This document shows positions 1 through 9,287 of a DNA stretch of 64,000 nucleotides, piece after piece. Made by a program: the position numbers and the translations under genes. The DNA is taken from assembly GCF_017355985.1 (NCBI RefSeq), contig NZ_JAFIQU010000001.1:62001-126000 (forward strand), given 5' to 3'. A model generated the notes under the pieces. It made no database searches, was not told where the DNA came from, and was given only the letters and a program-made list of their open reading frames with translations. The stretch comes from Arenibaculum pallidiluteum. GTDB lineage: Bacteria; Pseudomonadota; Alphaproteobacteria; Azospirillales; Azospirillaceae. The stretch's first letter is position 1, and the number at the start of each line of letters is the position of its first letter.

Positions 1-2146
1 GGACCGACTTGAGGACGAGGCGCGGCGGCTGCCGCGCCTCGGACAGGGCACTGCCCCGCCCCGAAAGGCTGGGGTTGGTCATGAAGTACTCGTGGGCGCT
101 GAAGGCGCGGCTTCCCGTCGCGTCCCTTCGGTAGGAACCATCCGGCGCGAGCCACCAGGTGGAGGTCTCGTCCTTTAGGTTGGCGACCATGATCTGGTCG
201 AGTACCTGCTGGTGGACGGTCGGGTTCTCTATGGGCACCAGCGTCTCGATCCGCCGGTCGAGGTTCCGCGGCATCCAGTCGGCCGATGAGATGAAGACGA
301 GCGCATCCGCCGAGGGCAGCCGCTCCCCGTTGCCGAAGCAGATGACCCGCCCGTGCTCGAGGAAGCGCCCGACGATGCTCTTGACCTTGATGTTGTCCGA
401 GAGGCCCTGGACGCCCGGCCGCAGGCAGCAGATGCCGCGGACGATCATGTCGATCTGCACGCCGGCCTGAGACGCCTCGTAGAGCTTGTCGATCACCCCC
501 GCGTCGACGAGAGAGTTCAGCTTCACCCAGATGTGGCCCGGCCGCCCCTCGCGGACATGCGCGATCTCGGCATCGATCAGACCCATTAGCCGCTCGCGCA
601 GCGTCAGCGGTGCGATCGCCAGCTTCTCCAGGGATTTCGGCGTGGCATAGCCGGTCATGAAGTTGAACATCACCGCAGCGTCGTGGCACAGCGCGGGATC
701 GCAGGTGAAGAAGGACAGGTCCGTGTAGATCTTGGCGGTGATCGGGTGATAGTTGCCGGTCCCGAAATGCACGTAGGAGCGCAGCCCCTTCTGCTCGCGC
801 CGGACGACGAGCGATACCTTGGCGTGCGTCTTCAGGTCGACGAAGCCGTAGGTGACCTGTGCGCCCGCCCGCTCGAGGTCGCGCGCCCACTGGATGTTCG
901 CCTCCTCGTCGAAGCGGGCCTTCAGCTCCACCATGGCGGTGACCGACTTTCCGGCCTCGGCCGCCTCGATCAGCGCCGCGACGATGGGCGAGTTCTTCGA
1001 GGTCCGGTACAGCGTCTGCTTGATCGCGACGACCTGCGGGTCCCGCGCAGCCTGCCGCAGGAACTGCACCACGACGTCGAAGCTCTCGTAGGGGTGATGG
1101 ACGACGATGTCCTTGTGTCGAATCGCCGCGAAGCAGTCCCCGCCGAAGTCGCGAATGCGCTCGGGGAAGCGAGCATTGTAGGGCGGGAAGATCAGGTCGG
1201 GACGCTCGTCGATGATCAGGTTCCGGGTTTCGGACAGACCCAGCAGCCCCTGAAGCACGAAGACGTCCTCGTCAGACACGCGGAACTGTGCACGCAGGAA
1301 GTCCCGCAAGTCCGGCGACATGCCCGCGTTCACGGCGAGCCGGATCACGCTGCCGCGCCGCCGGCGCTTCAGGGCGGTCTCGAAGGTGCGGACGAGGTCC
1401 TCGGCCTCCTCGTCGATCTCGACCTCGCTGTCCCGGAGGATCCGGAAGACGCCGTGTCCGGTCAGCTTGAACGGTGCCGGGAAGATCTTGCTGAGGAACA
1501 GCAGGACGGTCTGCTCGATCAGGACGAAGCGGACGTCCGAGCCCGGAAGCCGGATGAAGCGGTCGAGCTGCTGGGGCAGCATGATCAGCGCGTCCAGCGC
1601 ATGGGCGCGGTCCGGATCCACGAGCTGGAGCACCAGCCCGAAGCCCAGGTTCGGGATGAAGGGGAACGGATGCGCCGGATCCACCGCCACCGGCGTCAGG
1701 ATCGGGAAGATGTCCTCCATGAAGCGGCGCTCCAGCCACTCCATCTCGCTGTCGGTGAGCTCCGAGGGGTCGACGACCGCGATGCCGTTCTCGCGCATCT
1801 CCTGGCGCAGCGCGCGCCAGCGGTGCTGCTGGTCGCGCATCAGCTCGATCACGCGCTGGTTCACGGCCTGCAGCTGCTGCACGGGCGTCAGCCCATCGGC
1901 CGAGATCGTCGTCACGCCCGCGGCGACCTGCGCCTTGAGCCCCGCGACGCGCACCATGTAGAACTCGTCGAGGTTGCTGGCGGAAATCGACAGGAACCGC
2001 AGACGCTCGAGCAGCGGGTGGTTGGCGTTGTCGGATTCCTCCAGGACACGCTGGTTGAAGGCCAGCCACGACAGCTCACGGTTGATGAAGCGGTCCTGGG
2101 AGGTTCTGTCGATCTTCTGCGTGTCGATCTCGGGCGCGATGGTCAC
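1..2146 (-). CDS. ppk1: polyphosphate kinase 1, C-terminus off the left edge
   Basis: Membrane-associated kinase that reversibly transfers the gamma-phosphate of ATP to inorganic polyphosphate. The reverse-strand frame is open from a GTG at 2146 to the window edge, giving 715 codons and no stop, so nearly the whole protein (usual length about 700-730) is present. The start is GTG because the nearby ATG at 2151 runs straight into a stop; a GAGGA sits just upstream. Family marks are ELSWLAFN near residue 25, the phospho-acceptor type histidine in VHFGTGNYH (His460) and the second conserved histidine in HGRVICFG (His598). The neighbours sixA and a CYTH-CHAD protein are divergent and fit a polyphosphate theme. 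The missing part is only the extreme C-terminus. Confidence 0.95.
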   Translation of the reverse strand, partial: MTIAPEIDTQKIDRTSQDRFINRELSWLAFNQRVLEESDNANHPLLERLRFLSISASNLDEFYMVRVAGLKAQVAAGVTTISADGLTPVQQLQAVNQRVIELMRDQQHRWRALRQEMRENGIAVVDPSELTDSEMEWLERRFMEDIFPILTPVAVDPAHPFPFIPNLGFGLVLQLVDPDRAHALDALIMLPQQLDRFIRLPGSDVRFVLIEQTVLLFLSKIFPAPFKLTGHGVFRILRDSEVEIDEEAEDLVRTFETALKRRRRGSVIRLAVNAGMSPDLRDFLRAQFRVSDEDVFVLQGLLGLSETRNLIIDERPDLIFPPYNARFPERIRDFGGDCFAAIRHKDIVVHHPYESFDVVVQFLRQAARDPQVVAIKQTLYRTSKNSPIVAALIEAAEAGKSVTAMVELKARFDEEANIQWARDLERAGAQVTYGFVDLKTHAKVSLVVRREQKGLRSYVHFGTGNYHPITAKIYTDLSFFTCDPALCHDAAVMFNFMTGYATPKSLEKLAIAPLTLRERLMGLIDAEIAHVREGRPGHIWVKLNSLVDAGVIDKLYEASQAGVQIDMIVRGICCLRPGVQGLSDNIKVKSIVGRFLEHGRVICFGNGERLPSADALVFISSADWMPRNLDRRIETLVPIENPTVHQQVLDQIMVANLKDETSTWWLAPDGSYRRDATGSRAFSAHEYFMTNPSLSGRGSALSEARQPPRLVLKSV

Positions 2147-2272
2147 GTCATCCTCGGCGCGTTCTCTGAAAGGCGGCATTCAGGATATGATCCCACCGTT
2201 ACGTTTGTGGGACAGTGCGGCCTTTCTTGTAAACCCTCCCGCTTCCGCATGGGCCATCAACAGGCGAGGACG
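2147..2272. promoter_or_regulatory. divergent ppk1/sixA intergenic region with a small dyad
   Basis: This 126-bp gap must hold the promoters of both ppk1 and sixA. It contains an inverted repeat TCCCAC-N10-GTGGGA (2191-2212) that could be an operator or a transcript hairpin. I do not see a convincing Pho box or a clear -35/-10 pair. sixA has a good ribosome binding site (GGCGAGGA) just before its ATG. Confidence 0.35.
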
Positions 2273-2791
2273 ATGAAACTCCTGCATCTGCTGCGCCATG
2301 CCAAGTCGGCCTGGGACGACGCTGGCCTCGCCGACCACGACCGGCCGCTGGCGCCGCGCGGCGCCCGCGCGGCCACGCTGATGGGCCGCCACCTGGCGCG
2401 CCAGGACTTCAGGACCGATCTCGTGCTGTGTTCGACGGCGCGCCGCGCCGTCGACACCGCGACCATCGTGCTGGCGCAGCTCGAAGGCCCGGCGCCGCCG
2501 CTGGAACGGGAAGCCGGCCTCTATCTCTGCGGCGACCGGGCCCTGCTGGACCGCCTGCGTTCCCTTCCGGAAGCCGTCGGCTCGGTGCTTCTGGTCGCGC
2601 ACAACCCGGATCTCCAGAACCTGACCCTGGCCTTGGCGGGCTCGGCCGCGCCCGGCCTGCTGGAGCGCGTGGCCGAGAAGTTCCCGACGGGAGGCCTCGC
2701 CAGTCTGTCCTTCGGCATCGAGTCCTGGGCCGACCTGGCGCCGGGCGCGGGACGGCTCGAGGAGTTCGCGATTCCCAAAAACTTAACTTAG
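2273..2791 (+). CDS. sixA: SixA-type histidine phosphatase
   Basis: A 172-residue phosphohistidine phosphatase of the histidine phosphatase (phosphoglycerate mutase-like) superfamily. The N-terminus carries the catalytic RHG-like motif as LLRHAKSAW (His8), and the second catalytic histidine lies in VAHNPDLQ near residue 108. SixA family members act on phosphohistidines of signalling proteins such as phosphorelay or PTS-Ntr proteins; the target here is unknown. The ATG is chosen because it gives the family N-terminus and has GGCGAGGA directly upstream. A longer frame runs upstream of it but is only antisense to ppk1. The next gene, a CYTH-CHAD protein, starts 54 bp downstream on the same strand. 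Confidence 0.9.
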   Translation: MKLLHLLRHAKSAWDDAGLADHDRPLAPRGARAATLMGRHLARQDFRTDLVLCSTARRAVDTATIVLAQLEGPAPPLEREAGLYLCGDRALLDRLRSLPEAVGSVLLVAHNPDLQNLTLALAGSAAPGLLERVAEKFPTGGLASLSFGIESWADLAPGAGRLEEFAIPKNLT

Positions 2792-2845
2792 CGCGGGGCG
2801 CTTGCTGCGATATCACGGCAGGGAGCCCGGAGCGGAGGGCGAGCG

Positions 2846-4474
2846 TTGAGCGGCAATCTGACGGCGGCGGACCGGGACCCGGCCACGGCGGGAAGCGACT
2901 CGCGCGCCGGAACCCTGGGTCGCGAGGCCGGCGGCACGCCGACGCGGGAGGTCGAGCTGAAGCTCGCCGTCCCGCCGGCCGAGCTCGTGCGACTGGTCCG
3001 CGACGACGGCCTGCGTGACCTCGGGGCCGAGGCGCCCGGCGAGGCGCGGCTGCTGACGACCTACTACGATACCGGCGATCTCGCCCTCGCGGCCGCGGGC
3101 CTCGCGCTTCGGGTGCGCCGGCAGGGGCGCTCCATCGTGCAGGCCGTGAAGTCGCTGGACCGCCTGGGCGATGCGGCAGCCGTCGCCGTGCGCCGCGAAT
3201 GGGAATGGCAGCTGGCCAAACCCGCTCCCGATGTCTCCCTCCTGGTCCGCGACGGCGTGGCAGACCTGTTGCCGGCCGGGGCGCTGGAGCGGATCGGCCC
3301 GATCTTCACGACCGATTTCCGGCGGACTTCCTATCGTATCCGGCCGGATCCCCTGACCGAGATCGAGGTCGCGCTCGACAGCGGCGAGATTCGCGCCGGC
3401 GTCGCCCATCGTCCCATCAGCGAAATCGAGCTGGAGCTGAAGTCCGGACGCCTGGACGCGCTCTTCGAGCTCGCGCTCGATTTGCAGCGCCGCGTGCCCT
3501 TGCGCATTTCTCCCGAGAGCAAAGCCGAGGCCGGCTTCGCGCTGATGGCGGCCCGCCCGCCGGCGCCGAGCGCCCCCGCCCTCCCTTCGCTGACCCCAAT
3601 CGCCACCACGGCCGAGGGGTTCCGGCATGTCATGCGGCACGGCATCGGGCATCTGCTGGCCAACGAAGGCGCCGCCCTGACCTGCGGCGATCCCGAGGCC
3701 GTCCACCAGATGCGGATCGCGTTGCGGCGGCTGCGCACAGCCCTGTCCCTCTTCTCGGCGGGGCTGGTCCCGGACGAGGCGGCGCACCATCGCGACGAGC
3801 TCGGATGGCTGGCCGGACGCCTCGGCCCCGCACGCAGCTGGGACGTGCTCTGCGACGAGACGCTCGCGGGCTTCGCCAGCCGTCATGGCGGCAGCGACCC
3901 GGGATTCGCGGCACTGCAGGCGGCCGCGGAAGATTCGGCGCGTGCCGCACACCGCAAGGCGGCCGAAGGGATCCGCTCGCCGCGCTACACGACGCTGCTT
4001 CTGACGCTTGGCGGCTGGATCGAGTCCGGCCGCTGGCAGGCACCCGGCCCCGAGACCGCGGCGCTGCTTGCCCGCCCGCTGCGCGAGCCCGCGGCGCTGT
4101 GGCTCGGCGAGCTCCAGCGCAAGGTCGGCAAGGCTGGCCGCGGCCTGGCCCGGCTCGACGAGGAAGAGCGCCACCGGCTGCGCCTGCGGGTGAAGCGCCT
4201 GCGCTATGCGGCCGAGCTGCTGCGAGGACTTTACCCGGCGGCCGCGGGCCCCTACCTCGACGCGCTGGAGCGGCTCCAGGACCGGCTGGGCGGGCTCAAC
4301 GACCTCGCCACCGCCCGGCGCATGGTCGAGGCCCTCGCCGAGGAGGCCGACAGGCCGGCCCGCGCCGCCGCGCGCGATGTCTGCTCCTGGATCGAGCGGC
4401 GCATGGGCAAGCGGCTGGCAGCGCTGGCCGAGGACTGGGATTCGTTCGGGAGCACGGCGCCGTTCTGGCTCTGA
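2846..4474 (+). CDS. CYTH and CHAD domain protein
   Basis: A 542-residue protein with an N-terminal CYTH triphosphate-tunnel domain (about residues 30-220) and a C-terminal CHAD domain (about 250-535). The CYTH signature appears as EVELKL near residue 33, followed by the YYDT and basic RVRRQG strands. CHAD histidine/arginine helices are visible as VHQMRIALRRLR and LRLRVKRLRYA. CYTH proteins hydrolyse triphosphates such as tripolyphosphate, and CHAD domains bind polyphosphate, so this gene fits its place beside ppk1. The start is a TTG at 2846 with GGAGG about eight bases upstream. The exact substrate is not shown by the sequence. Confidence 0.9.
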   Translation: MSGNLTAADRDPATAGSDSRAGTLGREAGGTPTREVELKLAVPPAELVRLVRDDGLRDLGAEAPGEARLLTTYYDTGDLALAAAGLALRVRRQGRSIVQAVKSLDRLGDAAAVAVRREWEWQLAKPAPDVSLLVRDGVADLLPAGALERIGPIFTTDFRRTSYRIRPDPLTEIEVALDSGEIRAGVAHRPISEIELELKSGRLDALFELALDLQRRVPLRISPESKAEAGFALMAARPPAPSAPALPSLTPIATTAEGFRHVMRHGIGHLLANEGAALTCGDPEAVHQMRIALRRLRTALSLFSAGLVPDEAAHHRDELGWLAGRLGPARSWDVLCDETLAGFASRHGGSDPGFAALQAAAEDSARAAHRKAAEGIRSPRYTTLLLTLGGWIESGRWQAPGPETAALLARPLREPAALWLGELQRKVGKAGRGLARLDEEERHRLRLRVKRLRYAAELLRGLYPAAAGPYLDALERLQDRLGGLNDLATARRMVEALAEEADRPARAAARDVCSWIERRMGKRLAALAEDWDSFGSTAPFWL

Positions 4475-4542
4475 GCGACGCTTCGCACACTTCCCTGTTG
4501 TGGCCGGGGACAACGCAGGCACCGACAAGGGAGGCGATGGCC

Positions 4543-5562
4543 ATGGGAATCCGGAATGCGATGCTCGGGGCGCTGCTGCTGACGCTCCCTGCCCTGACCG
4601 TTCAGGCCGGGCCGACCTTCGACGCGGTACGCGCCCGCGGGTCGCTGATCTGCGGCGTCAGCACGGGGGTGTCGGGCTTCTCGAGTCCGGACAATGCAGG
4701 CCGTTGGTCGGGCATCGACACAGATGTCTGCCGTGCCATCGCAGCGGCCATGTTCGGCGATTCCGGCAAGGTCCGATTCGTCCCGCTCTCGCCGCAGCAG
4801 CGCTTCACGGCCGTCCAGTCCGGCGAGGTGGACCTCCTGTCGCGCAACACGACCTGGAGCATGGGACGCGACACCCAGGTCGGCCTGAACTTTGGCCCCG
4901 TCGTCTTCTACGACGGGCAGGCCTTCATGGTGCGCAAGGATCTCGGCGTGCAGTCGGCGCGCCAGCTTGACGGCGCGACCATATGCGTGCAGCCCGGCAC
5001 GACCACCGAGCAGAACCTCGCGGATTATTTCCGGCGCAGCGGCATCTCGTTCCAGCCCGTGGTGATCGAGGCCTTCGACGAGATCAACGCCGCCTTCTTC
5101 GCGGGCCGGTGCGACGCCTACACCACCGACGCTTCGGGCCTTGCCGGCGTGCGGGCCACGCTCGCCCGAAACCCCGAGGACTACGTGATCCTGCCCGAGC
5201 GGATCTCCAAGGAGCCGCTCGCCCCGGCGGTGCGCCAGGGAGACGACCAGTGGTTCGATCTTGTCGGCTGGACGGTCCGGGCGCTGATCGAGGCGGAGGA
5301 GCTGGGGCTGACCGCCGCCAACATCGACCAGCACATGAACAGCCCCGATCCCCGGGTGCAGCGCTTCCTCGGCGTGACCGGCGACCTCGGCAAGGCGCTG
5401 GGCGTCGACAACCGCTGGGCCTACACCATCGTGAAGCAGGTCGGGAACTACGGCGAGATCTTCGAGCGGAACCTCGGCCGTTCCTCGCCGCTGCGGCTGG
5501 AGCGCGGCCAGAACGCGCTGTGGACCGAAGGCGGGCTGATGTATGCGCCGCCGATCCGCTGA
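4543..5562 (+). CDS. amino-acid ABC transporter substrate-binding protein (AapJ-like)
   Basis: A 339-residue periplasmic binding protein of the general L-amino-acid (AapJ/BztA) group. It has a signal peptide with a hydrophobic core and an ALTVQA cleavage region, then the family core FDAVRARGSLICGV, DVCRAIAAAMFGD, RFTAVQSGEVDLL and CDAYTTDASGLA. Two in-frame ATGs occur at 4537 and 4543; GGGAGG at 4529-4534 is only two bases from the first but eight from the second, so the second is chosen. No permease or ATPase genes lie beside it, so it is an orphan binding protein here and must share a transporter encoded elsewhere or act as a sensor ligand carrier. Confidence 0.9.
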   Translation: MGIRNAMLGALLLTLPALTVQAGPTFDAVRARGSLICGVSTGVSGFSSPDNAGRWSGIDTDVCRAIAAAMFGDSGKVRFVPLSPQQRFTAVQSGEVDLLSRNTTWSMGRDTQVGLNFGPVVFYDGQAFMVRKDLGVQSARQLDGATICVQPGTTTEQNLADYFRRSGISFQPVVIEAFDEINAAFFAGRCDAYTTDASGLAGVRATLARNPEDYVILPERISKEPLAPAVRQGDDQWFDLVGWTVRALIEAEELGLTAANIDQHMNSPDPRVQRFLGVTGDLGKALGVDNRWAYTIVKQVGNYGEIFERNLGRSSPLRLERGQNALWTEGGLMYAPPIR

Positions 5563-5570
5563 GGATCGGC
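5550..5570 (+). terminator. hairpin overlapping the stop codon of the binding-protein gene
   Basis: A perfect 8-bp stem (GCCGATCC / GGATCGGC) encloses a 5-nt loop that contains the TGA stop. There is no T-run, so it is a weak or Rho-assisted terminator candidate between two convergent genes. Confidence 0.4.
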
Positions 5571-5600
5571 GCAGGCCGGTCCCTGAGCGTCCGGCGGCCC

Positions 5601-6296
5601 TCAGTCGATGGGCCCCTCCTCTCCGGCGAGGACGGCACGGGCGAGCCGCAGCGTGATCGGCCGCTGGCGGGCCAGGGCCTCGCGGTCCAGCCGGTCCACG
5701 AGGCGTCGCGCCGCCTCGAAGGAGCGCTCCATGCGTGGGAGCAGGTAGTCGACGAGATCGGCGCCGATGCGCACCTGTCTGTCGGCGAAGAGCTTCACCA
5801 GCACCAGGGCGAGCAGGCTGTCATCGGGCGCGGAGACGCCCACGGCGGGCGCCGCCCGAAGCCGCGAGCGCAGGTCCGGGAGCCTGATTCGCCACCGGCT
5901 CGGCGGCTTCGCCGCGGTCAGCAGCAGCGTGCCCCCGCTCTCGCGCGCGAGGTTGTAGAGATGGAAAAGCGCGCGCTCGGCCGCGCGGTTGCCGGCCACA
6001 GCCTCGGCGTCGTCCAGCGCCACGGCGCCGGCCTGGGCGATCAGGGCCGGCAGGTCCGCCCCGGCAACGGCCGACCCGCGCAGCAGCGGGGCGTGGCTGC
6101 GCGCGCGCCAGACCTGGGCCAGATGGGTCTTCCCGCAGCCCGGCGGCCCGTGGATCACCAGCGCCGGGGCCGGCCATGCGGGCCAGCGGTCGAGCCAGGC
6201 GACGGCCTCCGCATTCTCCGGCGCCACCAGGAAGTCGTCGGCCTCCATGGCCGGGCGGTGGCCGAGATCGAGGGGCAGCTGAGCCGGCGCGCTCAT
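5601..6296 (-). CDS. hdaA: DnaA-related replication regulator HdaA
   Basis: A 231-residue AAA+ protein of the Hda family, which with the DNA-loaded sliding clamp stimulates ATP hydrolysis on DnaA and prevents re-initiation. Residues 6-11 read QLPLDL, a textbook clamp-binding peptide. The Walker A motif is GPPGCGKTH near residue 51, and the Walker B region is AVALDDAE. The length is typical of alphaproteobacterial HdaA and lacks the DNA-binding domain of DnaA. It is the last gene of a minus-strand operon, and its ATG overlaps the stop of the AI-2E permease gene in ATGA, so the two are translationally coupled. Confidence 0.92.
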   Translation of the reverse strand: MSAPAQLPLDLGHRPAMEADDFLVAPENAEAVAWLDRWPAWPAPALVIHGPPGCGKTHLAQVWRARSHAPLLRGSAVAGADLPALIAQAGAVALDDAEAVAGNRAAERALFHLYNLARESGGTLLLTAAKPPSRWRIRLPDLRSRLRAAPAVGVSAPDDSLLALVLVKLFADRQVRIGADLVDYLLPRMERSFEAARRLVDRLDREALARQRPITLRLARAVLAGEEGPID

Positions 6297-7369
6297 GGAC
6301 GCGTGCCTTCCGGGCCGGAACCGGCGTAGTAGCGGCTGGCGAGGTACTGTCGCAGCAGGAAGCGTGTCAGCACGCCGATGACGGCAGCGACCGGCACCGC
6401 CAGCAGGACGCCGACAAAGCCGAACAGGCTGCCGCCGGCCAGCAGCGCGAACATCACCCAGACCGGGTGCAGGCCGACCCGCCCCCCGACAAGGCGCGGC
6501 GTCAGGACGTTACCCTCGACCGCCTGGCCGAAGATGAAGATCCCGGCCACCACCGCCACCATGGTCCAGCTCTCGTACTGGAACACCGCGATGCCGACGC
6601 TCCCTGCGAAGCCGACCAGCGACCCGACGAAGGGGATGAAGGACAGCAGCCCCGCGGTGAGCCCGACGACCAGCCCGAGGTTCAGCCCGACCAGGGTCAG
6701 CGCCGCCGCGTAGAAGAGGCCGAGGACGAGGCAGACGGTCGCCTGGCCCCGAACGAAGCCCGCCAGCGTCCGGTCGACCTCGCGGGCCTGCTCCAGGATC
6801 ACGGGCCGATGCTGCCGCGGCAGCCAGCTTTCCAGCGTCGCGACCATCTCGTCCCAGTCGCGCAGCATGTAGAAGGCGACGACCGGCGTGATCAGCAGCA
6901 CGGAGATCACGTCGAAGAGGGCGAGCCCGCGCGTGAGCACGTCCCGGAGCACCTGCGCCACCCAGCCCACGGCGTCGCCGGCGAAGTTCCCGGCGGCGCC
7001 GCGCAGGCGCTCCATGTCCCCGGGCGGCAGCCGCGCCAGCAGGCGCTCGGCCCAGGGCACCGCGATCGTGCGCACCCAGTCGGCGACGCGCGGCAGCAGG
7101 TCGGCGAGCTGGGCCGCCTGGGCCTGGACCAGCGGCACCAGCAGCACCACGCAGGCCAGCATGACGAGCCCGAAGAACAGCAGCACCAGCGTTGTCGCCA
7201 GCCAGCGCCGCAGGCCGGCGGCGACCAGACGGTCGACCATCGGGTCGAGGAAGTACGCGATCGCCATGCCCGCCACGAAGGGCAGGAGGACGTCGCTGAG
7301 GATCCACAGCGCCAGGATCAGGATCCCGAGGCCGGCCAGCCAGAACCTGAGCTGGCGCTGCGGAGTCAT
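6293..7369 (-). CDS. AI-2E family (PerM-like) membrane protein
   Basis: A 358-residue polytopic inner-membrane protein of the AI-2E/PerM family. It opens with two hydrophobic segments (residues about 8-60), continues with a soluble stretch of about 120-200, and ends with four to five membrane helices. Motifs typical of the family are PFVAGMAIAYFLDP near the N-terminus and the SFIPFVGSLVGF region late in the protein. Members include the autoinducer-2 exporter TqsA and uncharacterised permeases; this sequence does not decide the substrate. Both ends overlap neighbouring genes by four bases, so it lies in the operon DUF2066-phosphatidyltransferase-AI-2E-hdaA. Confidence 0.88.
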   Translation of the reverse strand: MTPQRQLRFWLAGLGILILALWILSDVLLPFVAGMAIAYFLDPMVDRLVAAGLRRWLATTLVLLFFGLVMLACVVLLVPLVQAQAAQLADLLPRVADWVRTIAVPWAERLLARLPPGDMERLRGAAGNFAGDAVGWVAQVLRDVLTRGLALFDVISVLLITPVVAFYMLRDWDEMVATLESWLPRQHRPVILEQAREVDRTLAGFVRGQATVCLVLGLFYAAALTLVGLNLGLVVGLTAGLLSFIPFVGSLVGFAGSVGIAVFQYESWTMVAVVAGIFIFGQAVEGNVLTPRLVGGRVGLHPVWVMFALLAGGSLFGFVGVLLAVPVAAVIGVLTRFLLRQYLASRYYAGSGPEGTRP

Positions 7370-7926
7370 TTCGTGCTGCCCAGCCGGCTCATGACGCGGG
7401 ACCCCTGGATCACGTAGCCCAGGCCCGACCAGGCGGTGGTCGCGGCGACCACCCAGATCATGCCCCTGACCGGCTGCGCCGCGTCGAAGGGAATGCCCAG
7501 GAGCTCCAGCCCCTGGGCCGACATCACGAGCCCCGCCAGCAGGATCTGCGCCCCGGTGTTGACCTTGCTGCTGAGGGAGGGCTGCATCGCCAGCGACTCC
7601 TTCAGCGTATAGATCAGCAGGACACCGCCGATGATCAGCGCATCGCGGAACACGACCATGATCACGAGCCAGACCGGCAGGTGGCCGGAATGGCCGAGCG
7701 CCACGTAGACGCTCACCAGGAGCGCCTTGTCCGCAAGCGGGTCGAGGTAGCCGCCGAGATAGGTCTGCGCGCGGAAGGCACGGGCGATGAAGCCGTCGAT
7801 CGCGTCCGAGACCCCGGCCGCGACGAAGGTCCAGAAGGCCCAGCCGAGCTCGCCGATCACGATCAGGTAGACGGCCAGCGGCACGGCCATGAGACGGCCG
7901 AGCGTGATGATGTTGGGAATGCTCAC
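7366..7926 (-). CDS. CDP-alcohol phosphatidyltransferase (PgsA-like)
   Basis: A 186-residue inner-membrane enzyme that condenses CDP-diacylglycerol with an alcohol, probably glycerol 3-phosphate as in PgsA. The full family signature D-x2-D-G-x2-A-R-x8-G-x3-D-x3-D is visible, starting at DAIDG near residue 41 and ending with LDPLADK. Four or more hydrophobic helices follow. The start is GTG, overlapping the stop of the DUF2066 gene in GTGA, and the end overlaps the AI-2E gene in ATGA. It could be a second phosphatidyltransferase rather than the main PgsA, since this gene order recurs in alphaproteobacteria as a separate locus. Confidence 0.85.
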   Translation of the reverse strand: MSIPNIITLGRLMAVPLAVYLIVIGELGWAFWTFVAAGVSDAIDGFIARAFRAQTYLGGYLDPLADKALLVSVYVALGHSGHLPVWLVIMVVFRDALIIGGVLLIYTLKESLAMQPSLSSKVNTGAQILLAGLVMSAQGLELLGIPFDAAQPVRGMIWVVAATTAWSGLGYVIQGSRVMSRLGSTK

Positions 7927-9209
7927 CGACCTGCAGCCCCGTTCCAGCGAAGCTCCCAGGTCTCGGGCGCGGGTGTCCCGGCGGGCATGCCCGGGACCGC
8001 CGGCGCCGGCGGCGCGCCGAGGCCCAGCGGCGCCGGCTGCACGGGGCTGCCGGCCGGAGGGACGGACACCGCGGCGGGCGACGGGACGGCGGTGCCGGGC
8101 GCCAGCGCGAGCTCGCGCTCGGCCAGCGCGGAACGGAGCCGGTCGAGGTCGCCGAGATAGGCGAGCTCCAGATCGGCGCGGCTGCGGCTCAGGCTCTTCA
8201 GGTCGATGCGTGCGACGCCCGGCGTGGCGGCCAGCCGCTGACGCGTCTGGACCCAGTCGTCGAGCCGGCCGATGGGCACGGCGACGCGCAGCACCCGCTC
8301 CTCGCGGGACTGGGGCACCGCGCCGCGGCGCCAGTCCTCCTCGACCCGAGCGAGGGCGACCGCGACGCCACCGGCGAAGAACTCCCCGGCGGTCCTGCCG
8401 GGCGCGGCCGGGACTGGGACCGTCATATCGGACGGGGCGCCAGCGACCGGCAGGCGGCGCAGCGCGACCGTGGAGGCCGCGGCGGGGTTGGGCTCGCCCG
8501 AGGCCGGCAGGTCAGCGATGGCGATCAGCACGTCCCCCGCGCCGTAGCGCGCCGCGATGGCGTCCACCTTCGCGCGGTCCGCCGACAGCGCCTCATCCGC
8601 GGTGACGTCGGAGACATCTGCGAGCTCCCCGAGCGGCACCTGGATCGGGATGTATCCGCCCGGAACGGCGTTCTCCCAGGCTTCGCGCCACGGTGTCCGG
8701 TCTTCCCACAGCACGGGGCGGCCACCAACCCGCGTCACCGGAAGCACCAGGAAGGGCCGCGACGGCGGCTCGGAGAAGGCGACGCCGCGCTCCGTCAGCA
8801 GCGTGCGGACGGCCGCAGGGCGGAAGCGCACGGTAAGCGTCGCCACGTAGCGCACGCTGGAGCTGCGCTCGCGCTGGACCTCGAAGCCCTGGACCAGGGA
8901 CGCGAGCTGGGCATCGCCCACCGCGGGCGGGTTGCCACTGGCAAACCGCCGATACAGGGTCGCGAAGGCCTTGCGCTGCGCCTCCGCGATCGCGTCGTCG
9001 CGGGCCGCGGCGGCGCTCGCGGCGGTCACGTCGACATCGACGTCGCGCACCGCATAGGCCTCCTGGGCGATCTGCGCGCCCGAGAGCTGCTGGCCCGGCG
9101 CGGGCGCCTGCGCAAGCGCCGCGCGGATCGGCACCATGCCCAGGGCGAAAGCCAGGAAAAGCGCGGGGATCACCGGGGTGCAACGCCCGGGCGGGCGGCT
9201 CTGGAGCAT
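7923..9209 (-). CDS. DUF2066 domain protein, exported
   Basis: A 428-residue protein with an N-terminal signal peptide (hydrophobic core about residues 13-32, cleavage after AALAQA) followed by a DUF2066 region of about 300 residues, recognised from the AAARDDAIAEAQRKAF and RPFLVLPV stretches. The C-terminal 60 residues are rich in Pro, Ala and Gly and look unstructured. Its function is unknown; the family is conserved in proteobacteria next to purM and hda genes. It is the first gene of the minus-strand operon and is divergent from purM. GGAAGG lies seven bases before the ATG. Confidence 0.8.
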   Translation of the reverse strand: MLQSRPPGRCTPVIPALFLAFALGMVPIRAALAQAPAPGQQLSGAQIAQEAYAVRDVDVDVTAASAAAARDDAIAEAQRKAFATLYRRFASGNPPAVGDAQLASLVQGFEVQRERSSSVRYVATLTVRFRPAAVRTLLTERGVAFSEPPSRPFLVLPVTRVGGRPVLWEDRTPWREAWENAVPGGYIPIQVPLGELADVSDVTADEALSADRAKVDAIAARYGAGDVLIAIADLPASGEPNPAAASTVALRRLPVAGAPSDMTVPVPAAPGRTAGEFFAGGVAVALARVEEDWRRGAVPQSREERVLRVAVPIGRLDDWVQTRQRLAATPGVARIDLKSLSRSRADLELAYLGDLDRLRSALAERELALAPGTAVPSPAAVSVPPAGSPVQPAPLGLGAPPAPAVPGMPAGTPAPETWELRWNGAAGR

Positions 9210-9287
9210 TGCAATGCCTTCCGATTCTTGTATGTTCGGCCCCCGTGGGAACGGCCCGGTTTATAGTACAGCCCGCGCGAGGACGCC

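Noticed and set aside
683-2272. Long plus-strand open frame running into sixA
   Set aside because: It is antisense to ppk1, lacks family sequence and owes its length to high GC content; only the SixA part from 2273 is real.
2813-4528. 571-codon minus-strand open frame opposite the CYTH-CHAD gene
   Set aside because: The sense strand carries clear CYTH and CHAD motifs; the antisense frame has no recognisable domain and no start signals.
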